A stretch of DNA of 64,000 nt from Streptomyces sp. NBC_01446 (GCF_026340095.1 NZ_JAPEPO010000002.1:868001-932000); one strand, 5' to 3'. Shown: positions 7,232-15,755, numbered from the stretch's first letter. A program made the numbers and translations. The notes: a model not told the origin generated them from the letters alone.

Positions 7232-8785
7232 ATGCCCGACTACGGTCACGACCTTCTCTTCGGCACCATTCTCATGCCCTCGGCGAACCAGCCCGAGGAG
7301 GTCGTCCTCCTGGCTCGGCTCGTCGATGAGGCGGGGCTGGATCTGGTCTCCGTACCCGACCATCCGTACCGGCCGGGGCTTCTCGACGCCTGGACCACCC
7401 TGGCGGTGATCGCCACAGCCACGCAACGGGTACGGGTGCTGCCGAACGTGACGAATCTGCCACTGCGGCCGCCTGCCGCGCTGGCCCGCGGCGCGGCGAG
7501 CCTCGATCTGCTCAGTGGCGGACGAGTCGAACTGGGCCTGGGCGCCGGCGCGTACTGGGACGCCATCACCGCCGAGGGCGGTCCGCACCGCACGCCCGGT
7601 GAGGCGGTCACCGCGACGCGGGAGGCCATCGAGATCATCCGAGCTCTATGGGCCGGCGGCCGGCACGTCCATGTCGAAGGCAGGCACTACACCCTGCACG
7701 GCGCCGCACCCGGTCCGGTGCCCGCACACCCCATCTCGATCTGGCTCGGCGCGGTGGCACCACGGATGCTGCGTCTGACGGGGGCGGCGGCCGACGGCTG
7801 GCTGCCGAGCGTCCCGCATGTGCCACCGCCCCGGCTCGCCCAGGGGCAACTGGCCATCGACGAGGCCGCGCTAGCGGCCGGGCGCAAGCCCGAGCAGGTA
7901 CGGCGGCTGTACAACCTCTCGCCGGGCGGAGGGGGGTGGCCCCAGGGCGCACCGTCCAACTGGCCCGAGCAACTGGCCGAACTCACCCTGGAAGTGGGCA
8001 CCAGCGCGTATCTGCTGCCGTCGGGGCACCCGGAGCTCATCCAGGTGTTCGCGAAGGAGGTGGCCCCGGCCACCAGAGAACTCGTCGCCGCCGCCCGCGC
8101 GCGCGGCGCGGCGCCCCTGGCCACCCCCGCTGCTATTTCCGTACATCCCCCGGCGGAGACAGCCTCGGCCGGGCATCCCTTCTCCGTGGAGGCAACCCCG
8201 GACCTGGGGCTGCGGCACAGCGCGGAGCAGCTGTGGAGCGAGACGGACCGGCCCAGCGGTCCCGCCGCCGACCCGCAACACCGGTACACCAGGGCCGCGG
8301 AGCAGCCCGCACGCAATCTGATCGCCGCTCACGACCGGCTGAGGGCAGATCTGACGCAGTTGCGCGAGATCGTCGACCAGGTCCTCACGGACGCACTGGA
8401 TGCGGGGGAGGCGCGCTCGGAGCTGCAACAGTTGAGTCTGCGTCAGAACACATGGGTGTTGGGCGCATGCTGCGCCTCGTACTGCCAGTTCACCACCGCT
8501 CACCATGTGCGCGAGGACGACGACCTGTTCCCGCACCTGCGGGAGAGCGAGCCGGGTCTCGCCCCCGTGCTCGACCGGCTCGCCGAGGAGCACCACGCCA
8601 TACAGGGCGTTATCGAACGCATCGACCGTGAACTGGTCGCGTCGGTGGCCGACGACGCCGACAGCACGTCCCGCGCGGGCCTGCGTACGGCGGTCGACCT
8701 CCTGACTGACGCACTGCTGTCCCATCTGTCCTACGAGGAAAGAGAGTTGATCGAGCCGATGGCTCGCTTCGGCACGGGCTGGTAG
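7232..8785 (+). CDS. LLM-class flavin/F420 oxidoreductase fused to a hemerythrin (HHE) domain
   Basis: Residues 1 to about 290 are a luciferase-like TIM barrel of the F420-dependent class (LLARLVDEAGLDLVSVPDHPY, LLSGGRVELGLGAGAYWDAI, SIWLGAVAPRMLRLTGAAADGWLPS). After a linker of about 60 residues, the last 150 residues form a hemerythrin-like four-helix bundle with the expected ligands: AAHDRL, TTAHHVREDDDLFPHL, EEHHAI and LLSHLSYEERELIEP. The first half would oxidise or reduce a substrate with a deazaflavin or flavin cofactor; the second would bind a diiron centre, perhaps for O2 or oxidant handling. AAGGAG precedes the ATG. The fusion is the odd feature; each half alone is common. Position after the exporter suggests modification of the exported compound. 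Confidence 0.85.
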   Translation: MPDYGHDLLFGTILMPSANQPEEVVLLARLVDEAGLDLVSVPDHPYRPGLLDAWTTLAVIATATQRVRVLPNVTNLPLRPPAALARGAASLDLLSGGRVELGLGAGAYWDAITAEGGPHRTPGEAVTATREAIEIIRALWAGGRHVHVEGRHYTLHGAAPGPVPAHPISIWLGAVAPRMLRLTGAAADGWLPSVPHVPPPRLAQGQLAIDEAALAAGRKPEQVRRLYNLSPGGGGWPQGAPSNWPEQLAELTLEVGTSAYLLPSGHPELIQVFAKEVAPATRELVAAARARGAAPLATPAAISVHPPAETASAGHPFSVEATPDLGLRHSAEQLWSETDRPSGPAADPQHRYTRAAEQPARNLIAAHDRLRADLTQLREIVDQVLTDALDAGEARSELQQLSLRQNTWVLGACCASYCQFTTAHHVREDDDLFPHLRESEPGLAPVLDRLAEEHHAIQGVIERIDRELVASVADDADSTSRAGLRTAVDLLTDALLSHLSYEERELIEPMARFGTGW

Positions 8786-8937
8786 TACTCGTCGGACAGG
8801 TCAGTCCTTGCGGTGGATGTGCTCAGGGCGCAGCCGCAGGAGGACCCTGGCGCCCTCCGCCGGACGAAGGCGGGGGCGCCTGTCCACTTGGTGAACGTGG
8901 TGTGCGCCAGGTCCAGCGCCGGGAAGCCTGGTTCACC

Positions 8938-9077
8938 GCGATCATGGAGATCGACGGACAACGAGCGCGACCCCAACGACGCCTTCGACACGGCCGCCCT
9001 GGTCCACCTCACCGACTACAAGGCGCGACCGAGCCGGTCCGCCACACCGGAAAAGGACCTGCGACGCGCTGCACTAG
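8938..9077 (+). pseudogene. Decayed conserved protein, copy 2 (internal deletion)
   Basis: The segment begins with CGCGATCATGGAGATCGACG, almost the same as 4812 onward in copy 1. It then jumps directly to the CCCCAACGACGCC block that lies about 130 bases further on in copy 1, so an internal deletion has removed the middle. No open frame covers it. The preceding 8786-8937 holds nothing I can assign, apart from possible scraps of a minus-strand gene end. Confidence 0.6.
8971..9077 (+). repeat. 107-bp direct repeat, right copy
   Basis: Partner of the repeat at 4965-5071, same orientation, first 49 bases identical. About 4 kb separates the copies, enclosing the MarR, MFS and LLM-hemerythrin genes. 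Confidence 0.85.
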
Positions 9078-9173
9078 TGCCTGCGCCGGATGGGCGCGTG
9101 ATCGATTGCTCGCTAGGCTCCGCGTACGACCTGTCAGTGGGCAGGAAGTCCTTACCTGTCAGGAGTTGACACG

Positions 9174-9584
9174 ATGCCGGCCAACGCCGCGGCTCATGTG
9201 CGCATCGCCCGTCCGTCGCGTGACCTCGAAGCGGCGGAACGCTTCTGGATCTCGGGACTCGGTCTCGACGTCCTCTACCGGCATGCGTCGGACGGCACGC
9301 CTGACGACCACTCACTTCTCATGGCCGGCTGGCCGGATGCGGGCTGGCACCTGGAACTCGTCAACGATCCCGCCGCGCCCGTGGAGCCGCGGCCGACCGC
9401 CGAGGACGTCCTGGTGATCTACCTCGGCGAACCGGTTCCGGACTCCCTCGTGGAACGCCTCGAACAGCACGGCGGCAAGCGGGTCCCGGCGCACAACCCT
9501 TACTGGGACACATGGGGTGTGACGATCCAGGACCCGGACGGCTACCTGCTGGTGCTGTCCACCCGCAACTGGTCCAACTCCTAG
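9174..9584 (+). CDS. VOC-superfamily (glyoxalase/bleomycin-resistance fold) protein
   Basis: The protein has 136 residues with two beta-alpha-beta-beta-beta halves: HVRIARPSRDLEAAERFWISGLGL at the start and WGVTIQDPDGYLLVLSTR at the end, the latter being the standard metal-ligand strand region. Family members are metal-dependent isomerases, dioxygenases or drug-binding proteins; the specific role is unknown. Start ATG with AGGAG upstream. A short duplicated octamer CCTGTCAG precedes the gene at about 9130 and 9156. It is convergent with the GntP permease, with only a small hairpin between. Confidence 0.8.
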   Translation: MPANAAAHVRIARPSRDLEAAERFWISGLGLDVLYRHASDGTPDDHSLLMAGWPDAGWHLELVNDPAAPVEPRPTAEDVLVIYLGEPVPDSLVERLEQHGGKRVPAHNPYWDTWGVTIQDPDGYLLVLSTRNWSNS

Positions 9585-9586
9585 CG

Positions 9587-9606
9587 CTCGCCTCCGGTCA
9601 GGCGAG
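9587..9606. terminator. Small bidirectional hairpin between convergent genes
   Basis: CTCGCCT and AGGCGAG form a perfect 7-bp stem with loop CCGGTC, exactly between the VOC gene end (9584) and the permease end (9598). It overlaps the last codons of the permease gene. A compact terminator is plausible; no U-tract is visible. Confidence 0.5.
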
Positions 9607-11043
9607 GACGGACAGGAGCAGGGCCATCCCGAGACCCATCACACTGACCAGTGTCTGCACGACGGTCTGTGTCTTGGTGGCCTGGGTGAGGTCCATGCCG
9701 AAGGACTCCTTGACCAGCCAGAACCCGGCATGGTTGACGTAGTTGAGGCCCAGGGAGCCGGCGCCGATCGCGACCACCAGGAGCGAGGCCTCGAGCCCGC
9801 CACCCGTGCCGATCAGCGGGGCGACGATGCCGGTGGCCGAGACGATGCCGACGGTGGCCGAACCGGTGGTCAGGGACAGGAGCAGGGCGATCAGCCAGCC
9901 CAGCACGATCACGTTGAGGTGGGCTCCCTCGGCCGCGGAGGCGATGGCGTCACCGATACCGGAGTCCTGAAGCACCTGCTTGAACGCGCCGCCGCCACCG
10001 ATGATGAGCAGGATCGCGGCGATGGACTTGAGGCTGTCCGTCAGGGAGGAGCGGGTCGCCTCGCTGGAGCGGCCACCGCCTACGAGGGTCACACCGAGCG
10101 CGAACAGGAAACCGGCGAGCATCGCCACCAGCGGTTCACCGACGAACGTGAGCGCCGCACGCACGGTGCTGGACTCGTCGAGCACGGTTTCGGCGAGGGT
10201 GCGCAGCAGCATCAGAGCGACGGGTATGAGGACCGAGGTGACGGCCAGTCCGGTGGACACACCGGCGCGCCGCAGAGTGTCGGTGCGCGTCCCCTCGGCC
10301 GGGCCGGTGGGAGAAGTTTCCGTGGCGGTGCCGGCTGCGTCGTTCCGGTCGGCACCGGTGAACTGGGCCACGAGCACGGGGTCGGGCCGTACATCGGCCA
10401 GGCGGGGCGCGATCCAGCGGGCGTACACAGGGCCGGCCAGGATGACGGTCGGGATCGAGCAGATGATGCCGACGCCGAGGGTCAGGCCGAGGTCGGCGTG
10501 GAGGCCCGTCATGGCGGTCAGCGGTCCGGGGTGGGGCGGCAACATGCCGTGCAGGGTGGACAGCGCGGCGATGGCGGGCACGCCGAGCAGCACGTACGGA
10601 GAACCCTTCGTTGCGCCGTCGCCCTCCAGGCGGCGCGCGACGCTGAAGATCAGCGGCAGCAGCACGATGAGGCCGACCTCGAAGAACATCGGGATGCCGA
10701 TGACGAACGCCGCGGCCGCGACGAGCCAGGGAAGCCTGCGGTTGCTGGAACGGTCGACGATGGCGTGGGCGATGGCGTCGGTGGCACCGGAGTCGGACAG
10801 CAGGCGGCCGAGCATGGCTCCGAGGGCGAGTGTGAGGCCGATGTCACCGAGGGTGCCGCCCGCTCCCTCCTCGATGGACCCGGTCAGTTTCGCCACGGGT
10901 TCACCGGCGGCGAGCCCGGTGCCGATGGTCACCACGATGAGGGCGATGAACGGGTGGATGCGGAGCCGGGAGTTGATCAAGTAGATCAGCAGCCCGATCG
11001 CCACGGTGAGGACGAGCAACAGGTACCAAGTGTGTGCGGTCAT
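9598..11043 (-). CDS. GntP-family gluconate/organic acid permease
   Basis: This membrane transporter has 481 residues and about 12-13 hydrophobic segments, typical of the GntP family (TIGTGLAAGEPVAKLTGSIEEGAGGTLGDIGLTLALGAMLGRLL, written here as landmarks from about residue 40; FFEVGLIVLLPL; HGMLPPHPGPLTAM). It would import gluconate or a related carboxylate with protons. The chosen ATG gives MTAHTWYLLLVL; a longer frame upstream is Pro/Arg-rich and not membrane-like. The ribosome site is a weak AAAGG. It follows a TctC-type binding protein on the same strand after 183 bp, and a divergent CitA/CitB-type system lies beyond that. Confidence 0.88.
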   Translation of the reverse strand: MTAHTWYLLLVLTVAIGLLIYLINSRLRIHPFIALIVVTIGTGLAAGEPVAKLTGSIEEGAGGTLGDIGLTLALGAMLGRLLSDSGATDAIAHAIVDRSSNRRLPWLVAAAAFVIGIPMFFEVGLIVLLPLIFSVARRLEGDGATKGSPYVLLGVPAIAALSTLHGMLPPHPGPLTAMTGLHADLGLTLGVGIICSIPTVILAGPVYARWIAPRLADVRPDPVLVAQFTGADRNDAAGTATETSPTGPAEGTRTDTLRRAGVSTGLAVTSVLIPVALMLLRTLAETVLDESSTVRAALTFVGEPLVAMLAGFLFALGVTLVGGGRSSEATRSSLTDSLKSIAAILLIIGGGGAFKQVLQDSGIGDAIASAAEGAHLNVIVLGWLIALLLSLTTGSATVGIVSATGIVAPLIGTGGGLEASLLVVAIGAGSLGLNYVNHAGFWLVKESFGMDLTQATKTQTVVQTLVSVMGLGMALLLSVLA

Positions 11044-11226
11044 ACGGGAGGAGTGCCTTTCGGGAACCGGCCGCGGTCCGGCCGGAGGAAAACGGGCATG
11101 GCTCGGCGAGCCCTCGCGCACGGGGGCCGGACCGTCCCGGTCATGGGTGGGTGGGATCACTTCGGGCAGCTGCCCGTGGTGCAAGCCTTCGGTTTCGAAG
11201 CGAGCCGTCGGTGGACGAGCGCCCGG

Positions 11227-12228
11227 TCACTCCCGTCCGAGGGAGGCGGCGAGACCGGCCACGAGCTTGTCCTGCTGGGTGAGGTAGGCCGCGAACGTGT
11301 CGCCGGTGGCGAACGCGTCGGTCCAGCCGTGCCGGTCGAGCTCGGCCTGCCACCGACTGGACCGGTGCAACTCGGTCAACGCATCGACCCAGCGCTGCCT
11401 GTCGGCGTCGCTGATACCGGGCGGGGCGACGATGCCCCGCCAGTTGCTGAAGACCAGGTCGATGCCCGACGACTTGAGCGTCGGGACCCCGGCCAGAGGC
11501 TCGACCGGATGCTCGCCCGTGACGGCGAGGACCCGCAGCTGGCCGCTGTCGACCTGGTCGAGGAACTCGCCCAGGCCGCTGGTGGCGAAGTCGACCTCGC
11601 CGTCGAGCAGTGCCGGCAGCAAGTCGCCGCCACCGCCGCCGTAGCCGACGTAGTCGACCTTCCTGGGGTCGATGCCGACTGCCTTCGCCAGCTCCATGGG
11701 CAGCAGGTAATCCGGTCCGCCGGGAGACGATCCGCCACCGACGGCGAGGCGTTCAGGGGCCCTTCGCCACGCGGTGATGAGGTCGCCGACCGTTCTGAAC
11801 GGCGAGTCCTTGCGGACGACGACCGCACCCGCCTCCTCGATGAGACGGGCGATCGGTGTGGTCCGGGCGACCGTCACCTTCGCCTTCGCCTCATGCGAGG
11901 CGCCCACGACGCCGAGGCCCATCTGCAGCGCCAGATCTCCGTTGCCTCGTTCGTCGACGATGCGCTGCAGGCCCACCGTGCCGCCCGCCCCGGGAAGGTT
12001 GAACACCTGCACGTCCGGCGCGATGTGCGTCTCGTCCATGACCCGGGCCGCGGTCCGGGCCGTGGTGTCGTAGCCGCCACCGGGTGTGTTGGGCACCAGG
12101 ATCCGCAGATCGCGGTCCGACTGCGCCTGCCCGTCGGGAAACACCCCGGGAAACACCCCGCATGCGCTGATTGTGAGGAGTGTCAGTACGGCGACGGTGC
12201 CGAGAAGGGCACGTGCGGGACCTCTCAT
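11227..12228 (-). CDS. TctC/Bug-type tricarboxylate-binding lipoprotein
   Basis: The protein has 333 residues with an N-terminal lipoprotein signal (LLGTVAVLTLLTISAC; Cys at about residue 23) followed by a tandem GVFPGVF motif. The mature part is a Bug/TctC fold: ILVPNTPGGGYDTTAR, FNLPGAGGTVGLQRI, YVGYGGGGGDLLPALLDGEVDFATSGLGEF and GIVAPPGI. Such proteins bind dicarboxylates or tricarboxylates for TctAB transporters, but no tctA/tctB is present here. In Bordetella, Bug proteins can instead present ligand to a sensor kinase. Divergence from a CitA-type kinase makes that role attractive here, though it is inference. GAGG precedes the ATG. Confidence 0.85.
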   Translation of the reverse strand: MRGPARALLGTVAVLTLLTISACGVFPGVFPDGQAQSDRDLRILVPNTPGGGYDTTARTAARVMDETHIAPDVQVFNLPGAGGTVGLQRIVDERGNGDLALQMGLGVVGASHEAKAKVTVARTTPIARLIEEAGAVVVRKDSPFRTVGDLITAWRRAPERLAVGGGSSPGGPDYLLPMELAKAVGIDPRKVDYVGYGGGGGDLLPALLDGEVDFATSGLGEFLDQVDSGQLRVLAVTGEHPVEPLAGVPTLKSSGIDLVFSNWRGIVAPPGISDADRQRWVDALTELHRSSRWQAELDRHGWTDAFATGDTFAAYLTQQDKLVAGLAASLGRE

Positions 12229-12325
12229 GGCACCTCGCTTTCGATTTCAACTGCCGGGCGTCATGATTGTCCGACATGGCACGCGAGCCGCCCACGTTGT
12301 GTCAGTAGCAAAGATTGAGTTAATT

Positions 12326-13972
12326 GTGGTCACGACGTTCCGCCGCCATACCCTCGCTGGCCAGATGCTGGTGCTCCAGCTCGCCATCGTCGTGGTGGTG
12401 CTGCTGGCGGTCGCGGGTGTCTCGCTCGCCCAGTCCGAGGCCACCTTCCAACGGGTCGAGGGCCGCAAGGTCGATGCGCTGGCCGAGCAACTGGGCGCCA
12501 ACCCCCTGGTCCGCAGCCAGCTCGTGAGGCCTGCCCCCGAGGAGGCGCTGGCCCCGCTGGTGCACTCCACGCTGGCGCAGTCCGGCGTCACATCAGTGAC
12601 CGTGGCCGACGCAAACGGCCGCATCGTCTCGTCCACCAACCCCACGGTGGTGGGTGAACGGCTGAACCTGGGAGCGGGGGTTGCCCGGGGCCGCAGCTGG
12701 TCCGGCGATCTGACGCTGGACGGAAGCCGCGAGCTGGTGGCGCAGGTGCCGGTTCTGAGCGCTGCGAGGCAGACGCTCGGGCGGCAGCTCGGCACCGTCA
12801 TGATCGGAGAGGTCTCCCCCACCGTGTGGCAGCGGCTCAGCGGCGCCTCTTCGTACCTGCTCGCCTACCTGGGCATCGCGAGCGGGCTCGGTGTGCTGGG
12901 TTCCTGGCTCCTTGCCCGACGGGTCAAACGCCAGACGTACGGCCTGGAGCCGCGCGAGATCGCCGGCCTCGCCGAGCACCGCGAGGCGATGCTGTACGGG
13001 ATCGCGGAGGGCGTCGTCGCCTTGGACCCGCAGCTCCGTCTCACGCTGGTCAACGACGTGGGCCGGCGCCTCCTCGACCTGCCCGAGGACTGCGTGGGGC
13101 AGGGCATTGACGACCTGGGTTTCGAGGGGCGGCTGCGAGACGTGCTCGTAGGGGCCCGGCACGGCGCGGCCGACCAGCACGACCAGGTGGTGATCCGCCG
13201 TGGGCGTCTGCTGGTGATGAACCGGATGACCGTCATGAAGGACGGCCGCCTGTTCGGTTCGGTGACAACCCTGCGCGATCGCACCGAACTGGCCGAGCTG
13301 GAACGGGAGATCGGCTCCTTCCGCAGCTCCTCCGAGCTGCTGCGCGCACAGGCCCACGAGTTCGCGAACCAGCTCCACACCATCTCCGGTCTGATCCAGA
13401 TCGGGGAGCAGGAAGAAGTGGTCCGCTACATCCGCGCCCTCAACCAGCGCCGCCAGTCGCTCGATGTGACACTCGCCCGGCGCGTGCGCGACACCGCGAT
13501 CGCCGCGCTGCTGATGGCGAAGTCCTCCCTCGCTGCCGAACGCAAGGTCAGTCTGCGGATCTCCGCCGGGACCGCACTCGGCCGGCTGGCACCGGAGGAC
13601 GCGGCCGATCTGGCCACCGTGATCGGCAACCTCGTCGACAACGCGGTGGACGCCGCCGCTTCCGATGACGACACCGGCGACGCGTGGGTCGAGGTGGAGC
13701 TGCGGCAGGACGCGTCCAGCGTGGAGGTCGTGGTCCGGGACTCCGGCCCCGGCCTGCCGCCCGAAGTGGCTCGGGAGGTCTTCGCGCACGGCTTCACCAC
13801 CAAGGCCGCCGAGGAGGGCGAGCGCGGGATCGGCCTGGCCCTCACCAAGCTCGTCTGCGAGCGCCACAGCGGCGAGATATCGGTGGCCAACACCGCCGAC
13901 GGCGCCATGTTCACCGCCCACATGCCCCTCGGTCACCCCGCCGATGTGGCGCCCGAAGGAGTCCCCGGATGA
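12326..13972 (+). CDS. CitA/DcuS-type sensor histidine kinase
   Basis: The kinase has 548 residues. A first membrane segment (LVLQLAIVVVVLLAVAGVSL, about 17-36), an extracytoplasmic PAS-like sensor domain (about 37-170), a second membrane segment (YLLAYLGIASGLGVLGSWLL), a cytoplasmic PAS (about 210-310), the phospho-acceptor region RAQAHEFANQLHTISGL and a GHKL ATPase (NLVDNAVDAA, DSGPGLP, GIGLAL) follow in order. This is the architecture of citrate/C4-dicarboxylate sensors. The start is uncertain: GTG at 12326 gives VTTFRRHTLAGQMLV, as in relatives; GTG at 12299 would add nine codons, including a TTA at 12320. The stop overlaps the response regulator ATG. Confidence 0.88.
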   Translation: MVTTFRRHTLAGQMLVLQLAIVVVVLLAVAGVSLAQSEATFQRVEGRKVDALAEQLGANPLVRSQLVRPAPEEALAPLVHSTLAQSGVTSVTVADANGRIVSSTNPTVVGERLNLGAGVARGRSWSGDLTLDGSRELVAQVPVLSAARQTLGRQLGTVMIGEVSPTVWQRLSGASSYLLAYLGIASGLGVLGSWLLARRVKRQTYGLEPREIAGLAEHREAMLYGIAEGVVALDPQLRLTLVNDVGRRLLDLPEDCVGQGIDDLGFEGRLRDVLVGARHGAADQHDQVVIRRGRLLVMNRMTVMKDGRLFGSVTTLRDRTELAELEREIGSFRSSSELLRAQAHEFANQLHTISGLIQIGEQEEVVRYIRALNQRRQSLDVTLARRVRDTAIAALLMAKSSLAAERKVSLRISAGTALGRLAPEDAADLATVIGNLVDNAVDAAASDDDTGDAWVEVELRQDASSVEVVVRDSGPGLPPEVAREVFAHGFTTKAAEEGERGIGLALTKLVCERHSGEISVANTADGAMFTAHMPLGHPADVAPEGVPG

Positions 13973-14679
13973 CCGCCCCGCACGACACGGCCGCAGAAGA
14001 CGACTCGATCGACGTGCTCGTCGTGGACGACGACTTCATGGTGGCCCGGGTGCACCGCACCTTCGTCGAGCGCGTCGTGCCGTTCCGCGTCATCGGCACC
14101 GCTCACACCGGGCAACAGGCGATCGACGCCGTCGAGGAACTGCGCCCCGACCTCATCCTGCTCGACCTGTACCTGCCGGACGTCTTCGGCCTCGATCTCA
14201 TCCCCCGGCTGCGCGCCGCGGGCCACGACTGCGACATCATGGTCATCAGCGCCGCCCAGGAAGCGGAGACGGTGCGCCGCGCGGTCCGCCGCGGCGTGGT
14301 CGACTACCTGCTCAAGCCCTTCGACTTCGAGGACCTGCTCCCCCGGCTCGAGCGGTACGCCGCCCGGCGCCGCCGACTGCTCTCCGCGGTCGTACGGGGC
14401 CAGGCCGACGTGGACCGCGTGCTGGGCGGAACGGCCCTGGCCGCTCCGGGCGGTGGCCTGCCCAAGGGCATGAGCGTCGAGACCGCCGCGATGGTCGAAC
14501 GCACCCTGCGCGAGGCCGACGGCACTCTGTCCGCCAGCGAATGCGCCGCCCTGACCGGCATCTCCCGCGTCAGCGCCCGCCGTTACCTCGAGTACTTCCA
14601 CGGCACCGGAAGCGCCGGCGTGTCACTGCGCTACGGCGTCGCCGGCCGCCCGGAGCGACGCTACGACTGGCACGGGTGA
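13969..14679 (+). CDS. CitB/DcuR-type response regulator
   Basis: The protein has 236 residues. The receiver domain (about 14-130) has acidic pocket D20-D22, phospho-acceptor D66 in LLDLYLPD and the Lys of YLLKPFD. The C-terminal DNA-binding part (about 180-236) contains a helix-turn-helix (LSASECAALTGISRVSARRYLEYF), as in CitB/DcuR. The ATG overlaps the kinase TGA (ATGA), so the pair is translationally coupled. It probably activates the divergent TctC-like gene and perhaps the GntP permease; that target assignment is inference from layout. Confidence 0.9.
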   Translation: MTAPHDTAAEDDSIDVLVVDDDFMVARVHRTFVERVVPFRVIGTAHTGQQAIDAVEELRPDLILLDLYLPDVFGLDLIPRLRAAGHDCDIMVISAAQEAETVRRAVRRGVVDYLLKPFDFEDLLPRLERYAARRRRLLSAVVRGQADVDRVLGGTALAAPGGGLPKGMSVETAAMVERTLREADGTLSASECAALTGISRVSARRYLEYFHGTGSAGVSLRYGVAGRPERRYDWHG

Positions 14680-14715
14680 CGTCGAAGCGGTAGCCGTGCC
14701 GTCGGCGGCAGCCAA

Positions 14716-14755
14716 GAGGGGGCGTCCCGCAGACCGTGCTGCGGAACGCCCCCTC
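14716..14755 (+). terminator. Terminator after the two-component operon
   Basis: GAGGGGGCGTCCCGCA and TGCGGAACGCCCCCTC pair over 16 positions with a single C/A mismatch and an 8-base loop. It lies 36 bp past the response-regulator stop and ends the operon. Confidence 0.75.
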
Positions 14756-14771
14756 CGAGGCGGGTCATCGC

Positions 14772-14799
14772 TGCCCGCGGGCTGGGAGTCCCGCGGGCA
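14772..14799 (-). terminator. Terminator of the lamin-tail-domain gene
   Basis: TGCCCGCGGG and CCCGCGGGCA form a perfect 10-bp stem with an 8-base loop, 14 bp beyond the stop codon of the minus-strand gene. Together with the previous hairpin it insulates two convergent units. Confidence 0.75.
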
Positions 14800-14812
14800 G
14801 GTTCAGGTCAGG

Positions 14813-15337
14813 TCAGCGGTGGCCGCCGTGGTGACCGCGGTCGTCGCGGTGGCCGCGGTCGTCGCGGTCGTCGCGGTGGCCGCCCCAGGAAAGGGTGTCG
14901 ACCCTCCGGTTGCGGTCATCGCGCAGGGTGGCGGTGTCGGAGCGGTTGTCCCACACGTACCTGCGACGGTCCTGGTACACGTCACGGCCGCTGTCGCGCC
15001 CGACACCGCTGTGGACGCGGACCGTCGCGCGGCCCGCCAGGCGGTAGTGATGGAAGGTGTAGGTGCGACCGTCCCTGGCCGACAGCGTCCACCCGTCGAG
15101 GTTCACCGCGTGGCGGGACGTGTTGGTGACATCGACCCACTCCTTGTTGAGGGAGCGGTTGGTGCCGTTGTCCCAGCCCGGGGAGTCGTACTGCGCGCCG
15201 GAGATCTCGACGCGGTCGCGGTGCAGGCGGCCACCGGCGTCGGCCGATGCCGACGCGGCGAACGTTCCGACCAGCGCGCCGGCCGCGAGGGCGGCGGCAG
15301 CGGTACGGCGGGCGGCAACTGACATGAAAGCGGACAT
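14813..15337 (-). CDS. Secreted lamin-tail-domain (LTD) protein
   Basis: The protein has 174 residues. An N-terminal signal peptide (MSVAARRTAAAALAAGALVG, then FAASASADA) is followed by an LTD immunoglobulin-like domain: VEISGAQYDSPGWDN, LNKEWVDVTNTSRHAVNLDGWTLSARDGRTYTF and YVWDNRSDTATLRD. The domain is a small beta-sandwich that often accompanies extracellular nucleases, but no enzyme domain is fused here. The C-terminus is a low-complexity HRDDRDDRGHRDDRGHHGGHR-type tail rich in His, Asp and Arg, which could bind metal. The ATG was chosen for the AAGGGG at good spacing; an alternative ATG four codons later exists. Confidence 0.82.
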   Translation of the reverse strand: MSAFMSVAARRTAAAALAAGALVGTFAASASADAGGRLHRDRVEISGAQYDSPGWDNGTNRSLNKEWVDVTNTSRHAVNLDGWTLSARDGRTYTFHHYRLAGRATVRVHSGVGRDSGRDVYQDRRRYVWDNRSDTATLRDDRNRRVDTLSWGGHRDDRDDRGHRDDRGHHGGHR

Positions 15338-15755
15338 GAATGCCCCTTCACTTTGTACTGCAGACCCGTGTACCGGCGTGATGTGCCGCAGGTCTGCGAT
15401 GTGCGGGTCCCGGCCCGGTGGCCGAGAACGCCCAACTTGCCAACAGATCGTCCTGAATGTGCGCAAGACGTGAAGGCCGTTACATGTCGTCCATATTTCT
15501 GTTGCTCTCCCATGTATCGTCCATTTATGCACTGAAGGCACCAAGTTGACGTCTCGGCCCTTACTCCGCACGACTCCGGCCCCGCTTCTGCCGCGCCCCC
15601 CGGCGTCCCGTCACCCGGAAGCGCGTAACAGCCGCACCGCTCCCCACCCGTTCGGCCCCAATTCCGAGCGCCCGGGCATCACCGGGGGTCTGCGAGAGGG
15701 AAGAGTCTCGTGACGACCCGCCGATCACCCACCCAATCCAGTAAGGGAACAAGAC
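15338..15755. other. Intergenic region between LTD gene and SDR, no gene seen
   Basis: The two genes are divergent here. I see an inverted repeat GCAGACC/GGTCTGC at about 15359-15396, and the octamer TCGTCCAT twice, near 15488 and 15517, in an unusually AT-rich patch that may hold the promoters. No coding frame with protein-like content or ribosome site is visible. Confidence 0.5.

Noticed and set aside
5813..7588. 591-residue antisense frame over the MFS gene
   Set aside because: Same reason: composition typical of a reverse-strand shadow, no ribosome site, no recognisable domain.
9730..12318. Very long open frame antisense to the GntP and TctC genes
   Set aside because: Long antisense frames are common at this GC content; its product is low-complexity Gly/Asp/Arg-rich text, while the opposite strand encodes clear protein families.
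12299..12326. TTA codon at 12320 making the sensor kinase bldA-dependent
   Set aside because: It is coding only if the kinase starts at GTG 12299; the better family-consistent start at 12326 lies after it.
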